Part shown: positions 1 through 8,834 of the stretch, one piece after another
How the letters are laid out: every line of letters begins with the position of its first letter
How positions within the stretch are numbered: the first letter of the stretch is position 1
Assembly: GCA_963422445.2 (NCBI GenBank)
Contig: OY729512.2
Location: 2,480,001-2,544,000, forward strand
Source: G963422445 sp963422445
GTDB lineage: Bacteria > Pseudomonadota > Alphaproteobacteria > Thalassobaculales > Thalassobaculaceae
Direction of reading: 5' to 3'
Length of the DNA: 64,000 nt
Notes under the pieces: generated by a model
What the model was told of the DNA's origin: nothing
The model's database searches: none
Seen by the model: the letters and a program-made list of their open reading frames with translations, nothing else
Position numbers and translations under genes: made by a program

Positions 1-241
1 GCTCGGTGTTTGCGTGGTTGCAACGGAGTCCCACGAGATCGGCAACAACGGTGCGGCTCACCGGTCCGTTCAAACGGTTGGTGCGGTCTTGTGACCGGTG
101 ATGCTCCGTGTTATCCAGGACGGATTAAAGATGGCGACCTGCGACTACTGCTCTGTCAAGCGAAGCGGTCAGATCGGTGTGCGGCAGTGTTTCGGCCGAA
201 GACCAGCGGAACGGCGATAATCGAATCGGGGTGGAATAGCA

Positions 242-700
242 ATGATCACGCAGGAAATGGCGGCGCTGATCCGCACCAACACGATTGCCATGGTCGCGAC
301 GGTCACCCCTGAAGGCCGGCCTGCAGTATCGCCGAAAGCGACGGTTGTGGTACTCGATAAGACGCATATCGCGTTCACCAATCTTCGTTCGCCCGGCACG
401 CTGCACAATATCTCGGTGAATCCTGCCGTCGAACTCAACTTCATCGATGTGTTTCGGCGCAAGGCGGTCCGCCTTGCCGGACAAGCCAGCTATACCAGTC
501 GCGGCAGTGACCGTTACAACGTCTTGCTGCCGCAACTTGCCTTCTGGAGCGATTACGAACCGCGGATGCGCGGCGTCTTTGAGGTCACTGTCGAAAAGGT
601 CGAAATGGTGCTCTCTCCGGCCTATGACCGCGGCGCCCGGGAGTGCGATCTCGTCGATGAGTGGTTCGAACGCTACCGCGCCCTGATCAAGGGGGCTTGA
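242..700 (+). CDS. Pyridoxamine 5'-phosphate oxidase (PPOX)-like flavin-binding protein
   Basis: A 152-residue protein with the compact split-barrel layout of the PPOX family. The N-terminus has the usual opening helix, then a strand with TPEGRPAVSPKA near residues 22-33. It continues with an IAFTNL strand and a segment (SPGTLHNISVNPAVELNF) where small family members bind FMN or F420. The start is an ATG 3-4 bases after a purine-rich GGGGTGGAAT. Members oxidise or reduce small substrates, or simply bind flavin; the substrate cannot be read from the sequence. It stands alone: the next gene is on the opposite strand and converges on it. Two LLM-type oxidoreductases elsewhere in the window belong to a superfamily that uses FMN or F420, so a flavin or deazaflavin role is plausible but unproven. 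Confidence 0.75.
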   Translation: MITQEMAALIRTNTIAMVATVTPEGRPAVSPKATVVVLDKTHIAFTNLRSPGTLHNISVNPAVELNFIDVFRRKAVRLAGQASYTSRGSDRYNVLLPQLAFWSDYEPRMRGVFEVTVEKVEMVLSPAYDRGARECDLVDEWFERYRALIKGA

Positions 701-736
701 ATGTTTCGCGCCGGTTCGGCTCGGCCAGGCCGCGCT

Positions 737-1837
737 TCAGCCGACCCGGTAGCGCGCGATGACCGCCAGGTCGGGCTCCAGTCCGAGGCCGGGACCGGAC
801 GGAACACCGAAGACGCCAGCGATCGGGTCATGGGTACCGCCCGGATAGATATCGGCCTCGAGATCAATGAATATCCGTTCGATCATGCCGGGATTCGGCA
901 GCGCTTGGGCGAGGTGTAGTGTGGCCAGAAATCCTGGTCCGAAATAAGGCGAGTGCGGCATGATCTGAACGCCGCCGGCTTCGCAGAGGGCCACCACCTT
1001 ACGGAACTCCGTTATCCCGCCGACCTTGGTGACGCTGGGCTGGGCATAGTCGACCGCGCCAGCTTCGATCATGTTGTGGAATTCGAAGGCGGTGCAGGCA
1101 TTCTCGCCGGCAGCAACAGCGACACCGGTTTCGTCGCGAAGCTTAGCAAGTCCGGCAAAATTCTCCGGCGGGTTGATCGGCTCCTCGATCCAGAAGATGT
1201 CGTGTTCGGCGAATTGCAGGGTCATCGCCTTGGCTTGTTCAGGTGTCCAGGGACAGTTGACGTCGACCATGATCGGAATGTCGGCGCCCGCCGCTTCACG
1301 GGCTGCCGCGACCATCGCAAGATCGATTTCGTGCAGCTTGACATGGTCGTAACCGAGGCTCCGGGCAAAGCTGACGCGATCGGCGACCAGAGCCGGATCT
1401 TCATAACGAAACAGGCTGGCATAGGCCGGGACCGAAGCATGACCGGCGCTTCCCAACAGTCGGTAGAGCGGCAGTCCTGCTGCTTTGCCAGCAATATCCC
1501 AGAGCGCGATATCGACGCCGGAGATCGCAAACATGGTGATCCCGTATCGCCCGAAGAGGTGCAGGCCCTGTTGCAGGTCATGGTTGATCTGTGTGATGTC
1601 CGCGGCATTGCGGCCAATGATGCGAGGGCCGACCATGGTTCTGACCGCCTCGGCAACCGGACGCCGACACTGAAAACAGAAGGCATCGCCCCAACCGGTC
1701 AGGCCGGCGTCTGTCTCGATCCTGATCAGGCAGAAGTCGATGTTTCCCCAATTGAGAAATCCCACTTCGAGCTCTGACTCGACGCCGCGACTAAACGGCA
1801 TCTCGAGTTCGATGACATCAATTCCTGTGATTTTCAT
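737..1837 (-). CDS. Mandelate racemase/muconate lactonizing enzyme family protein
   Basis: A 366-residue enolase-superfamily enzyme. The N-terminal capping domain starts MKITGIDVIELEMPF and the barrel follows. Visible catalytic features are KLH in DHVKLHE near residue 160, metal-binding Asp in IMVDVNCPW, Glu in FWIEEPINPP, Glu in AAGENA, and His in MPHSPYFGPG near 315. This lysine/histidine pattern matches the mandelate racemase subgroup, which abstracts a proton alpha to a carboxylate, commonly in acid-sugar dehydration. The substrate is not predictable here. The ATG at 1837 is preferred over one 15 codons upstream because AGGA lies 6 bases before it. The gene converges on the PPOX gene and diverges from gloB. 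Confidence 0.88.
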   Translation of the reverse strand: MKITGIDVIELEMPFSRGVESELEVGFLNWGNIDFCLIRIETDAGLTGWGDAFCFQCRRPVAEAVRTMVGPRIIGRNAADITQINHDLQQGLHLFGRYGITMFAISGVDIALWDIAGKAAGLPLYRLLGSAGHASVPAYASLFRYEDPALVADRVSFARSLGYDHVKLHEIDLAMVAAAREAAGADIPIMVDVNCPWTPEQAKAMTLQFAEHDIFWIEEPINPPENFAGLAKLRDETGVAVAAGENACTAFEFHNMIEAGAVDYAQPSVTKVGGITEFRKVVALCEAGGVQIMPHSPYFGPGFLATLHLAQALPNPGMIERIFIDLEADIYPGGTHDPIAGVFGVPSGPGLGLEPDLAVIARYRVG

Positions 1838-1939
1838 GTGTCCTGTCTCCGCCTGCTGTCGGCAATCATAGCCGTGGATCAAAGATGGTGGTAGACTGGC
1901 TCCTCGAATCTGAAACTATCGACGAGCGGAGATATCCGG

Positions 1940-2710
1940 ATGGCCCCTTTCGAGATCGTGCTGATACCGGCAATGTCGGACAACTATGTCTATTTGCTGC
2001 ATGACGTGGACAGCGGTGCGACCGCGGTCGTTGACCCGTCCGAGGCCGAACCTGTCGAGATGGCGCTCGATGCGCGGGGATGGACGCTCAGTCATATTCT
2101 CAATACGCATCACCATATGGACCATATCGGTGGCAATGAGCGTCTCCGGGCCAGGTTCGGCCCGACCCTGATTGGACCCGCGTCCGAAACCGCGCGAATT
2201 CCAAACATGGATATCACGGTGCAAGAGGGTGACACCGTCGAGATCGCCGGACACAAGGGTGTCGTCTACGAGACACCGGGTCACACCAGCGGGCACATCG
2301 CTTTCTGGTTCGCTGATTGCGACGCATTGTTCTGTGGCGATACCCTGTTCGCCCTCGGTTGCGGCCGGGTCTTCGAGGGAACCATGGAGCAAATGTGGAG
2401 TTCGATGCTCAAGCTCCGGTCAGTGCCGTCAACGGCACGGATCTATTGCGGGCATGAATATACCCTCGCCAACGCAAAGTTCGCCCTGAGCGTCGATCCG
2501 GATAACAGCCGGCTGCAAACACGGACCCGGGCATTCGAAGAAATGCGGGGGCGCGGACAGCCGACCATTCCGGCGGTATTGGCCGACGAACTCGATACCA
2601 ACCCGTTCCTGCGGGCTGACGATCCGGTCCTCGCGGCCGCGGTTGGTCTACCTGGCAGCGACCCGGTTGCGGTGTTTGCCGAGGTCAGAACCCGCAAGGA
2701 CAATTTTTGA
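1940..2710 (+). CDS. gloB: Hydroxyacylglutathione hydrolase (glyoxalase II)
   Basis: A 256-residue metallo-beta-lactamase-fold hydrolase of normal glyoxalase II length. It carries the metal-binding THHHMDHIGGN motif at about residues 55-65, GHTSGH near 113-118, CGDTLF near 132-137, and YCGHEYT near 170. The C-terminal HAGH domain includes NPFLR. The enzyme hydrolyses S-D-lactoylglutathione to lactate and glutathione, the second step of methylglyoxal detoxification in the cytoplasm. A GGAG sits 9 bases before the ATG. The next gene encodes a glutathione transferase and starts 30 bases after this one stops, so the two are probably co-transcribed as a glutathione-dependent detoxification pair. 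Confidence 0.95.
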   Translation: MAPFEIVLIPAMSDNYVYLLHDVDSGATAVVDPSEAEPVEMALDARGWTLSHILNTHHHMDHIGGNERLRARFGPTLIGPASETARIPNMDITVQEGDTVEIAGHKGVVYETPGHTSGHIAFWFADCDALFCGDTLFALGCGRVFEGTMEQMWSSMLKLRSVPSTARIYCGHEYTLANAKFALSVDPDNSRLQTRTRAFEEMRGRGQPTIPAVLADELDTNPFLRADDPVLAAAVGLPGSDPVAVFAEVRTRKDNF

Positions 2711-2739
2711 TCCGCGTTGCCAATCTGGAGACCAAAACG

Positions 2740-3351
2740 ATGAAGCTCTTTCACGCCGCAGCGTCGCCCTTCGTCCGCAAGGTGATGGTAGTGGTCCATG
2801 AAACCGGCCTCGACGGCCGGATCGAACTGATCGCCGGCGCGACCACGCCGGTTGACGCCAATCCAGACCTTGCCCGATCGAATCCGGTCGGCAAGATCCC
2901 TGCCCTTGTGCTTGGCGACGGCACCACGCTTGCCGGTTCGGCGCTGATCTGCGAATATCTCGACAGCCAGCATGATGGTGTCAGGATGATACCGGCATCC
3001 GGCGTCGTGCGCTGGCAGGTCTTGGGTCTTCAGGCGATTTGCGACGGCATGCTGGATGCCGCTGTTCTCAACCGGTACGAAACCATGATGCGCCCCGAGG
3101 ATCTGCGCTGGGACGCCTGGAGCGCCGGCCAGATGGGCAAGGTCGACCGGGTGATGGACAGTCTCGAAATGGCGGCCGCCGATTTCGGGGACCGTGTCGA
3201 TCTCGGCACGATCAGCGCCGGTTGCGCTTGCGGATATCTGGATTTTCGCTATGCCGACCGCGACTGGCGCGGTTCGCGTCCGGCGCTGGCAGCATGGTAT
3301 GCGGATTTTTCCGGCCGGCCGTCGATGCAGGCGACGAAGCCGTCCACGTGA
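2740..3351 (+). CDS. Glutathione S-transferase family protein
   Basis: A 203-residue protein with a thioredoxin-like N-terminal domain (MKLFHAAASPFVRKV, the Ser of SPF being the likely catalytic hydroxyl). The cis-Pro motif is VGKIPAL at about 48-54, and the SALICEYLD segment binds the glutathione gamma-glutamyl group. An all-helical C-terminal domain follows. Such enzymes conjugate or reduce substrates with glutathione in the cytoplasm. The ATG at 2740 was chosen because GGAG precedes it and the family opens with MKLF; an in-frame TTG at 2707 that overlaps gloB is unlikely. It probably forms an operon with gloB. Confidence 0.9.
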   Translation: MKLFHAAASPFVRKVMVVVHETGLDGRIELIAGATTPVDANPDLARSNPVGKIPALVLGDGTTLAGSALICEYLDSQHDGVRMIPASGVVRWQVLGLQAICDGMLDAAVLNRYETMMRPEDLRWDAWSAGQMGKVDRVMDSLEMAAADFGDRVDLGTISAGCACGYLDFRYADRDWRGSRPALAAWYADFSGRPSMQATKPST

Positions 3352-3442
3352 TCTCCCGGTGATGGCGGACTTGGCTGGCTCGATGATGGTCTTTGCGCCG
3401 GGCGATCCGCTGCCCTTTGGATGACCGAGTTGCAGACCGACA

Positions 3443-3507
3443 GGGTGTGACCGGGACATTGCAGCTGCATGTTGCGGCAACGGATTTTGCTCCGCAGGGT
3501 CACACCC
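3443..3507. repeat. 10 bp perfect inverted repeat at gene convergence
   Basis: GGGTGTGACC at 3443-3452 is the exact reverse complement of GGTCACACCC at 3498-3507. The right arm covers the last codons of recR. The pair sits between the converging GST and recR genes and could form a stem, but the 45-base loop and absence of a T-run do not fit a standard intrinsic terminator. Confidence 0.4.
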
Positions 3508-4105
3508 GGTCGCGGCCTTTCAGGGCTTGGGCGAGGGTTCCGTCATCGAGGTAGTCGAGTTGTCCGCCAACCGGCACGCCACGGGCGAGGCGCGATACTT
3601 CGACATCGCATCGGGCGAGTTGGTCGGCAATGTAATGAGCCGTGGTCTGGCCGTCGACGGTCGCGTCGAGGGCCAGGATGACTTCCTGCACCTCTGGAGC
3701 CGAAGAGCGGCGCACCAGGGTATCGAGGCCGAGATCGCCGGGCCCGATGCCGTCCAGCATCGACAGTAATCCGCCGGTTACGTGATACAGACCGTCATGG
3801 ACCGCAGCGCGCTCCATGGCCCAGAGGTCGCCGACCTCCTTCACAACACAGATCCGCGCCGGATCACGGCGCGGGCTGCGGCAGATCCCGCAGGGATCCT
3901 GGCTGTCGAAGTTTCCGCATTCCGAACAGGCCGCAACGCTATCGGCGGCGGCCATCAGCGTGTCGGCCAGTGGCCGCATCAGCGTATCCCGGCGTTTCAG
4001 GAGATGCAGGGCGGCCCGACGGGCGGATCGCGGTCCGAGGCCGGGCAGGCGCGAGAACAGCTGAATGATCCGTTCAAGTTCGCCGGGACCAGACGACGGA
4101 CTCAT
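3500..4105 (-). CDS. recR: Recombination mediator protein RecR
   Basis: A 201-residue protein of usual RecR length. It has the N-terminal helix-hairpin-helix (LPGLGPRSARRAALHLL), the four-cysteine zinc finger (CSECGNF...PCGIC) near residues 59-74, and a TOPRIM domain (ICVVKEVGDLWAMERA). The C-terminus carries the RecR signature LARGVPVGGQLDYLDDGTLAQAL. RecR works with RecF and RecO to load RecA onto SSB-coated single-stranded DNA gaps. It lies directly downstream of ybaB and dnaX, 10 bases after ybaB, the classic dnaX-ybaB-recR operon. Confidence 0.97.
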   Translation of the reverse strand: MSPSSGPGELERIIQLFSRLPGLGPRSARRAALHLLKRRDTLMRPLADTLMAAADSVAACSECGNFDSQDPCGICRSPRRDPARICVVKEVGDLWAMERAAVHDGLYHVTGGLLSMLDGIGPGDLGLDTLVRRSSAPEVQEVILALDATVDGQTTAHYIADQLARCDVEVSRLARGVPVGGQLDYLDDGTLAQALKGRDRV

Positions 4106-4115
4106 GGTCAGGGGC

Positions 4116-4439
4116 CTAGATCAGCATCCGAAGGTTGAGGGGATCTGGCAGTTCTTTGGATATTTTGCCCATTTCCTCGGTTACCTTCTCCAGGCGTTTA
4201 TTAAGGGCGTCGTTCACTGCGGCCAAGATCAGGTCTTCCATTATCTCGATGCTGTCAGGGTCGACGATCGAAGGAGAGATTTCGATTTTGGTCAATCTGC
4301 CGGTGCCCAGAACTGTCACCTTGACCATACCGGCCCCGGATGCGCCCTTCGTTTCCATCCGTTCGATCTCGGTCCGGGTATCGGAAATTTTTTTAGTCAG
4401 CGCATTCAGTTGTTTGAACTTGCTGCTGGGGTTCGTCAT
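4116..4439 (-). CDS. ybaB: YbaB/EbfC family nucleoid-associated protein
   Basis: A 107-residue small DNA-binding protein. The N-terminal helix is lysine-rich, followed by the GASGAGMVKVTVLGTG strand region typical of YbaB/EbfC (residues about 33-48), and SPSIVDPDSIEIMEDLILAA. Family members form dimers shaped like tweezers that bind DNA and coat the nucleoid. An excellent ribosome-binding site, AGGAGG, lies 6 bases before the ATG. It is the middle gene of dnaX-ybaB-recR. Confidence 0.95.
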   Translation of the reverse strand: MTNPSSKFKQLNALTKKISDTRTEIERMETKGASGAGMVKVTVLGTGRLTKIEISPSIVDPDSIEIMEDLILAAVNDALNKRLEKVTEEMGKISKELPDPLNLRMLI

Positions 4440-4518
4440 CCGTTTCCTCCTGATCGATCGTTATTCTTGGCTTGATATCAAGTCAAAAGCTGTCTTGCCG
4501 CCTGCTGGTCCGGTGGTG

Positions 4519-6231
4519 TCACGGTCGGCTGGCGGCGTTCGGACGGCCGTCGTCATCATTGTCGGAGAGCGAGCGTACGGACTCGATTGTCGCGCCCGGA
4601 AAATGTTCGAGAACGGCTGCTACTGTCGGATATGCCGCAACTTCGCGATAAATTTCGGCGACCCGGTCCTGTTCCTGTTCGAAGAGTGTCCTGGCACCGG
4701 TCCGGTCGACAAGCGAAACCTGCCATGTCCGGCCGGTCCATTCTTCCAGCCGGCGGCGGGTGATCGTAATCAATGCGTCGTCGACGCCTTCGGACGCTGC
4801 GATCTCGAGAACGCCGGGGTGAACCCGCACGGGACGGGCAAAGCGGGACAGACGGGCCCCCATCATGCCTTCGCGATTTGCGTCAAATAACGCAACGATT
4901 TCATCGAAACTGGTTGGATCGGGATAGTTCAGTTCCGGCTGGACCGGTGTCAGATCCTGAACGGGCGCGTGGCCCTGACCAGGCGGCTGAGTGATTACGG
5001 CGGCCGCGGCAGGGCCGGATGCTGGCGGACCGCTGCTGTTTGTCGGAGAGGGGCCGCCCCGCAACTGCTGGATCGCACTGTCCGGACTTGGCAGATCGGA
5101 AAGATGAGTCAGACGAATGAGGACCATTTCGAGAGCTGCCAGCGGTGTCGTGGCCTGCTGGATTTCGGCGATGCCCTTGAGTATCATCTGCCAAGCCCGG
5201 CCAAGATGCGGTATTGAAAGGGTACCGGCAAGTGCGGTGCCGCGGGTGCGTTCGAGTTCGGAGGCATCGCGCTCCGCGGTTTGCGGCGTGACCTTGAAAC
5301 GGGTGACAAGGTGAATTGTGTCAAGCAGATCCTGGGCGATCACAAGCGGGTCGACGCCGCGGTCGTTCATGGTGCGGGTGCGAGTCAGGAGTTCCGGCAC
5401 TTTCCCTGCCATCAGTTCCTCGAACAAATCCAGGATCTCTGCCCGGTCGGCAAGACCGAGCATCTGCTGCACCAAGTCCGATGTGATCGGGCCTGTGGCC
5501 AGCGCCATGGCTTGATCAAGCAATGACAAACCGTCGCGGGCAGATCCGTCAGCGGCGCGCGCGATCTGCCGCAGGGTTTCGCCATTGTCGTCGACGGTCA
5601 TCTGTTCCTGCGTACAGATTCCCGAAAACAGGCCGATCAGGTCATCCATCGAAATGCGGCGCAAGTCGAAGCGCTGGCACCGCGACAGCACGGTGATGGG
5701 CACCTTGCGGATTTCCGTCGTCGCGAAGATGAATTTGACGTGATCCGGAGGCTCCTCAAGTGTCTTGAGCAACGCGTTGAACGCGTTGCGCGACAGCATG
5801 TGGACCTCGTCAATGATGTAGACCTTGTAGCGGGCCGCGATCGGCCGGTATTGCACACCCTCTATAATGTCGCGGATATCGTCGACGCCGGTCCGGCTCG
5901 CGGCATCCATCTCGAGAATATCGACATGCCGGTCTTCGGTGATTGAGGTGCAGTTGTCGCAGACGCCGCAAGGATTGACCGTCGGCCCACCGGTTCCGTC
6001 GGCACCGATGCAGTTCAGGCCTTTGGCGATGATTCGAGCCGTCGTGGTTTTTCCGACTCCGCGTACGCCGGTGAGCACGAACGCATGCGCCAGCCGACCG
6101 CGGGCCAGAGCGTTCTTCAGGGTGCGGACCAAGGGGGCCTGGCCGATGAGATCATCGAAGGACTGCGGTCGGTATTTTCGGGCGAGGACCCGGTAGTCCG
6201 CTTGGCCTTCTGGATTTGCAATATCGTTCAT
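4519..6231 (-). CDS. dnaX: DNA polymerase III subunits gamma and tau
   Basis: A 570-residue clamp-loader ATPase. It has the Walker A GVRGVGKTTTA near residue 45, a zinc module around NPCGVCDNC, Walker B with sensor DEVHMLSRNAFNALLKTLEEPP, and the C-terminal tau-type extension. The subunit loads the beta sliding clamp and links polymerase cores to DnaB helicase. The start at 6231 (MNDIANPEGQ) is preferred to an in-frame upstream ATG at 6294 because conserved homology begins with YRVLARKYRPQSFDDLIGQ just after it; its ribosome-binding site is weak. The SRP RNA gene lies just upstream in the same direction. Confidence 0.96.
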   Translation of the reverse strand: MNDIANPEGQADYRVLARKYRPQSFDDLIGQAPLVRTLKNALARGRLAHAFVLTGVRGVGKTTTARIIAKGLNCIGADGTGGPTVNPCGVCDNCTSITEDRHVDILEMDAASRTGVDDIRDIIEGVQYRPIAARYKVYIIDEVHMLSRNAFNALLKTLEEPPDHVKFIFATTEIRKVPITVLSRCQRFDLRRISMDDLIGLFSGICTQEQMTVDDNGETLRQIARAADGSARDGLSLLDQAMALATGPITSDLVQQMLGLADRAEILDLFEELMAGKVPELLTRTRTMNDRGVDPLVIAQDLLDTIHLVTRFKVTPQTAERDASELERTRGTALAGTLSIPHLGRAWQMILKGIAEIQQATTPLAALEMVLIRLTHLSDLPSPDSAIQQLRGGPSPTNSSGPPASGPAAAAVITQPPGQGHAPVQDLTPVQPELNYPDPTSFDEIVALFDANREGMMGARLSRFARPVRVHPGVLEIAASEGVDDALITITRRRLEEWTGRTWQVSLVDRTGARTLFEQEQDRVAEIYREVAAYPTVAAVLEHFPGATIESVRSLSDNDDDGRPNAASRP

Positions 6232-6355
6232 GCACGGATCGCAGATCAGATTGGCGTCGGCATATATGTCCTGATATCGCGGCCGTGACGCCATGGCAGC
6301 GTACCATCGGTGGCTCCGTCCGCGACCACAGGCGGCGCTGTGCCGAGAATTTGAA

Positions 6356-6449
6356 GGAAGGCTGGTTGCGACCCAGATCGAACTCGTTGCGGCTGCTTCC
6401 TTCCGGACCTGACCGGGTTGGCGAGGAAATCTGTCCGCACCAGCCTTCC
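6356..6449 (-). ncRNA. ffs: Signal recognition particle RNA (4.5S, small bacterial type)
   Basis: Read on the minus strand, this contains the near-universal SRP apical core GGTCAGGTCCGGAAGGAAGC (about 6391-6414). The ends pair: GGAAGGCTGGTGCG at the 5' side with CGCAACCAGCCTTCC at the 3' side. The resulting ~95 nt hairpin is the small bacterial SRP RNA that binds Ffh and targets membrane proteins to FtsY. Its position just upstream of dnaX is the common alphaproteobacterial arrangement. End points are set by the terminal helix and may be off by a few bases. Confidence 0.93.
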
Positions 6450-6576
6450 ATCCCGGACTATACCGTCGGCAACGACCGTGTTCAAGGCCGGATGCAGTCG
6501 CTGATGTCTATGACGACGCGCGATTGCCGATTATCATCGTGTTGGAATTTCGAACCGGTCTGGCAGGAGACTTTCA

Positions 6577-7683
6577 ATGCGCGCCGAAACCCTGTTGCCG
6601 CTTGGCAAGGTCGATCCCGGATTGCGGGCCCCGGAAACACCGTTGGACATTCGCAGGATCGGAGCCGACGCCCAGATCGTCGAATCCCTCGGCTACGACA
6701 AGTTGATGGTCGAGGAGACCAAGGACGACCCGTTCGTCATTCTCGCCCTGGCTGCCCAGGCAACCACGACGCTGGGCCTTGGCACGGCGGTGACCATCGC
6801 CTTCCCGCGCAGTCCCGCCGTCATGGCGATGAGCGCGTGGACCATACAGAAACTGTCGCGTGGCCGTCTGACGCTGGGATTGGGGCCGCAGGTTCGCGGC
6901 CATATCGAACGGCGCTACGGCATGACGTCGCTTCCGGCGGGACCCTGGATGCGCGACTACGTCGGAGCCTTGAGGGCAGTATGGGATTGCTGGCAAACCG
7001 GGCGCAAACTTGACTTCGAGAGCGAGCATTACCGTCTCAATCTGATGGTACCGCTGTTCAACCCGGGGTCGCTTCCGGATCCGGATATCCCGATCCATCT
7101 CGCCGCCGTCAATACCGTGATGTGTCGTGTCGCCGGTGAAGTCGCAGACGGAATCCGACCGCATCCGGTTTGTTCGCCAGCCTATATCCGCGATGTAATG
7201 CTGCCAGCGGTTCGAGTCGGCGCGGTCAGGGCCGGCCGGTCGCTGGAAAACTTCAAGGTGAGTATCAAGCCGCTGATCGCAACGGCTCCGGACGAGGCGG
7301 CGTTGCAGGCGAAGATTCGTGATGCCCGTGCCCGTATCGCATTCTACGCTTCGACTCCAGCCTATCGGGCAGCCTTCGTACATCACGACCTGGAAGACCT
7401 AGCCGATAACGCTAAGCTCTTGTCTCGGGCGCAGCGTTGGGAGGAACTGCCGGCGTTGATTCCGGACGATGTCCTGCATCAGTTCGTCACTGTCGGTACA
7501 TACGACAATGTCGCCGACAAGTTGCTCGAACGCTATGGATCGGTAGCGACCAATACCGAGTTCTCGATTCCGGCCAATGACGACGATGAAAAATCGATTC
7601 TCAAGGGCATGGTCCGGGCCATGCAAACCCACGACCCGTCCGCAGTCCGCGTCACGATTACCGGTTCGCCGGCTGGTGCCTAA
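6577..7683 (+). CDS. LLM class (luciferase-like) F420/FMN-dependent oxidoreductase
   Basis: A 368-residue TIM-barrel protein of the luciferase-like monooxygenase superfamily. Features are the opening strand-helix with ESLGYDKLMVEETKDDPFV, the LGTAVTIAFPRSP motif near residues 68-80, and RGRLTLGLGPQVRGHIERRYG, where the flavin or F420 phosphate binds. The C-terminus has the HQFVTVGTYDNVADKL segment. Members reduce or oxygenate diverse organic substrates; cofactor (F420 or FMN) and substrate cannot be fixed from sequence alone. AGGAGA lies 6 bases before the ATG. It overlaps the convergent HlyD-family gene by four bases. Confidence 0.88.
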   Translation: MRAETLLPLGKVDPGLRAPETPLDIRRIGADAQIVESLGYDKLMVEETKDDPFVILALAAQATTTLGLGTAVTIAFPRSPAVMAMSAWTIQKLSRGRLTLGLGPQVRGHIERRYGMTSLPAGPWMRDYVGALRAVWDCWQTGRKLDFESEHYRLNLMVPLFNPGSLPDPDIPIHLAAVNTVMCRVAGEVADGIRPHPVCSPAYIRDVMLPAVRVGAVRAGRSLENFKVSIKPLIATAPDEAALQAKIRDARARIAFYASTPAYRAAFVHHDLEDLADNAKLLSRAQRWEELPALIPDDVLHQFVTVGTYDNVADKLLERYGSVATNTEFSIPANDDDEKSILKGMVRAMQTHDPSAVRVTITGSPAGA

Positions 7684-8825
7684 CCGCTGGAATCGTTGCC
7701 CAAACCGGCAATGGCGCCCTTGACGGCCTTCCACAACTCGCGCTTGTGGCCGGTATCGATACTGATCGTGGCTGTCATGCCGGCGCGCAGGGGGGGATGA
7801 TCCTTGGCGTCGTCGAGTTCGATTCGAACCGGGAGACGCTGGACTACCTTGACCCAGTTGCCGGACGCGTTCTGCGGCGGTAGAACCGAAAATTCGGCAC
7901 CGGTCGCCGGGCTGATACTGCTGATGCGGGCGCTCCAGACAAAATCGGGATAAGCGTCGATCTCGGCGACGACTTGCTGGCCCTCACGGACATGGTTCAA
8001 CTGGGTTTCCTTGAGATTGGCTTCGATCCAGGTCTCGTGAATCGAGATCAGACCGAAGGCCGGTTCACCTTCTTCGACCCATTCGCCCGGCTCAAGTTTT
8101 AGGCGCGTGACCACTCCGTCGGCCGGCGCGCGGATTTCGGTGTAGCCGAGCCGCATCTGGGCCATTGACAGTTCGTTCTCGGCAGCCATGTAGTCGGGAT
8201 GGTGTTCCGTTGCCCGCTTGGGGTCTCCCCCGAGCTTGGCAAGAACGGTCCGGAGTTTCTGGCGCAGCGTCGCGACATCCTTCTTTGCCGCTGTCACGTT
8301 GAATTCGGCTTCATCCAGGCGCCGCCGGGTGGTGACAGCTTTACTCGCAAGTTTGCGTTGACGTTCAGCCTCGCGCTCGTAGTAGGCGACGTTTGTTCTG
8401 GCTTCGTCGATCTCGGCGATGATCTGATTGTATTCTGCCCGTGTCGCACCGATGTCGTGGCGGGCGGTCTCCCGTTTGGCTTCGGCCTGCCGAACCATGA
8501 TTTCGAATGGTTCCGGATCGATCCTGAACAGCAGATCGCCGGTTCTGACCAACTGGTTCTCGTCGATCGGTACACTGACGACGCGGCCGTCGATATTCGG
8601 ACTGACGGCAATCACGTGCGCTTTCACATAGGCGTTTTCCGTGGTGACATACCGACCGGTGGTTTCGTACCAGTAGCCGCCGGCGACGATCGCTATGAGA
8701 GGGATGACGATCAGCAGGACCATCCGGAATACGGTTCGTCCCCACCGTCGCCGGATCCGTGGTGGTGGAAGCGGTTGAGGATCCGGTTGCGCTGTTGTTC
8801 CTGGCGTCTGTTGGCTGTCACTCAT
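7680..8825 (-). CDS. HlyD/EmrA-family membrane fusion protein
   Basis: A 381-residue periplasmic adaptor. A proline-rich cytoplasmic tail is followed by one transmembrane helix at about residues 32-49 (FRMVLLIVIPLIAIVAGG). Then come a lipoyl-like half (TTENAYVKAHVIAVSPNIDGRV), a coiled-coil hairpin from about 100 to 200, the second lipoyl half (TEIRAPADGVVTRLKLEPGEWV) and a beta-barrel. Such proteins bridge an inner-membrane efflux pump (EmrB type) to an outer-membrane channel. It is 9 bases downstream of a MarR regulator in an emrR-emrA-like arrangement, but no EmrB-type permease follows. The gene instead abuts the LLM oxidoreductase on the other strand. Confidence 0.9.
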   Translation of the reverse strand: MSDSQQTPGTTAQPDPQPLPPPRIRRRWGRTVFRMVLLIVIPLIAIVAGGYWYETTGRYVTTENAYVKAHVIAVSPNIDGRVVSVPIDENQLVRTGDLLFRIDPEPFEIMVRQAEAKRETARHDIGATRAEYNQIIAEIDEARTNVAYYEREAERQRKLASKAVTTRRRLDEAEFNVTAAKKDVATLRQKLRTVLAKLGGDPKRATEHHPDYMAAENELSMAQMRLGYTEIRAPADGVVTRLKLEPGEWVEEGEPAFGLISIHETWIEANLKETQLNHVREGQQVVAEIDAYPDFVWSARISSISPATGAEFSVLPPQNASGNWVKVVQRLPVRIELDDAKDHPPLRAGMTATISIDTGHKRELWKAVKGAIAGLGNDSSG

Positions 8826-8834
8826 GGTCTGGTC

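Noticed and set aside
3443..3507. Intrinsic terminator between GST and recR
   Set aside because: The inverted repeat is perfect, but the loop is too long and there is no T-run on either side.
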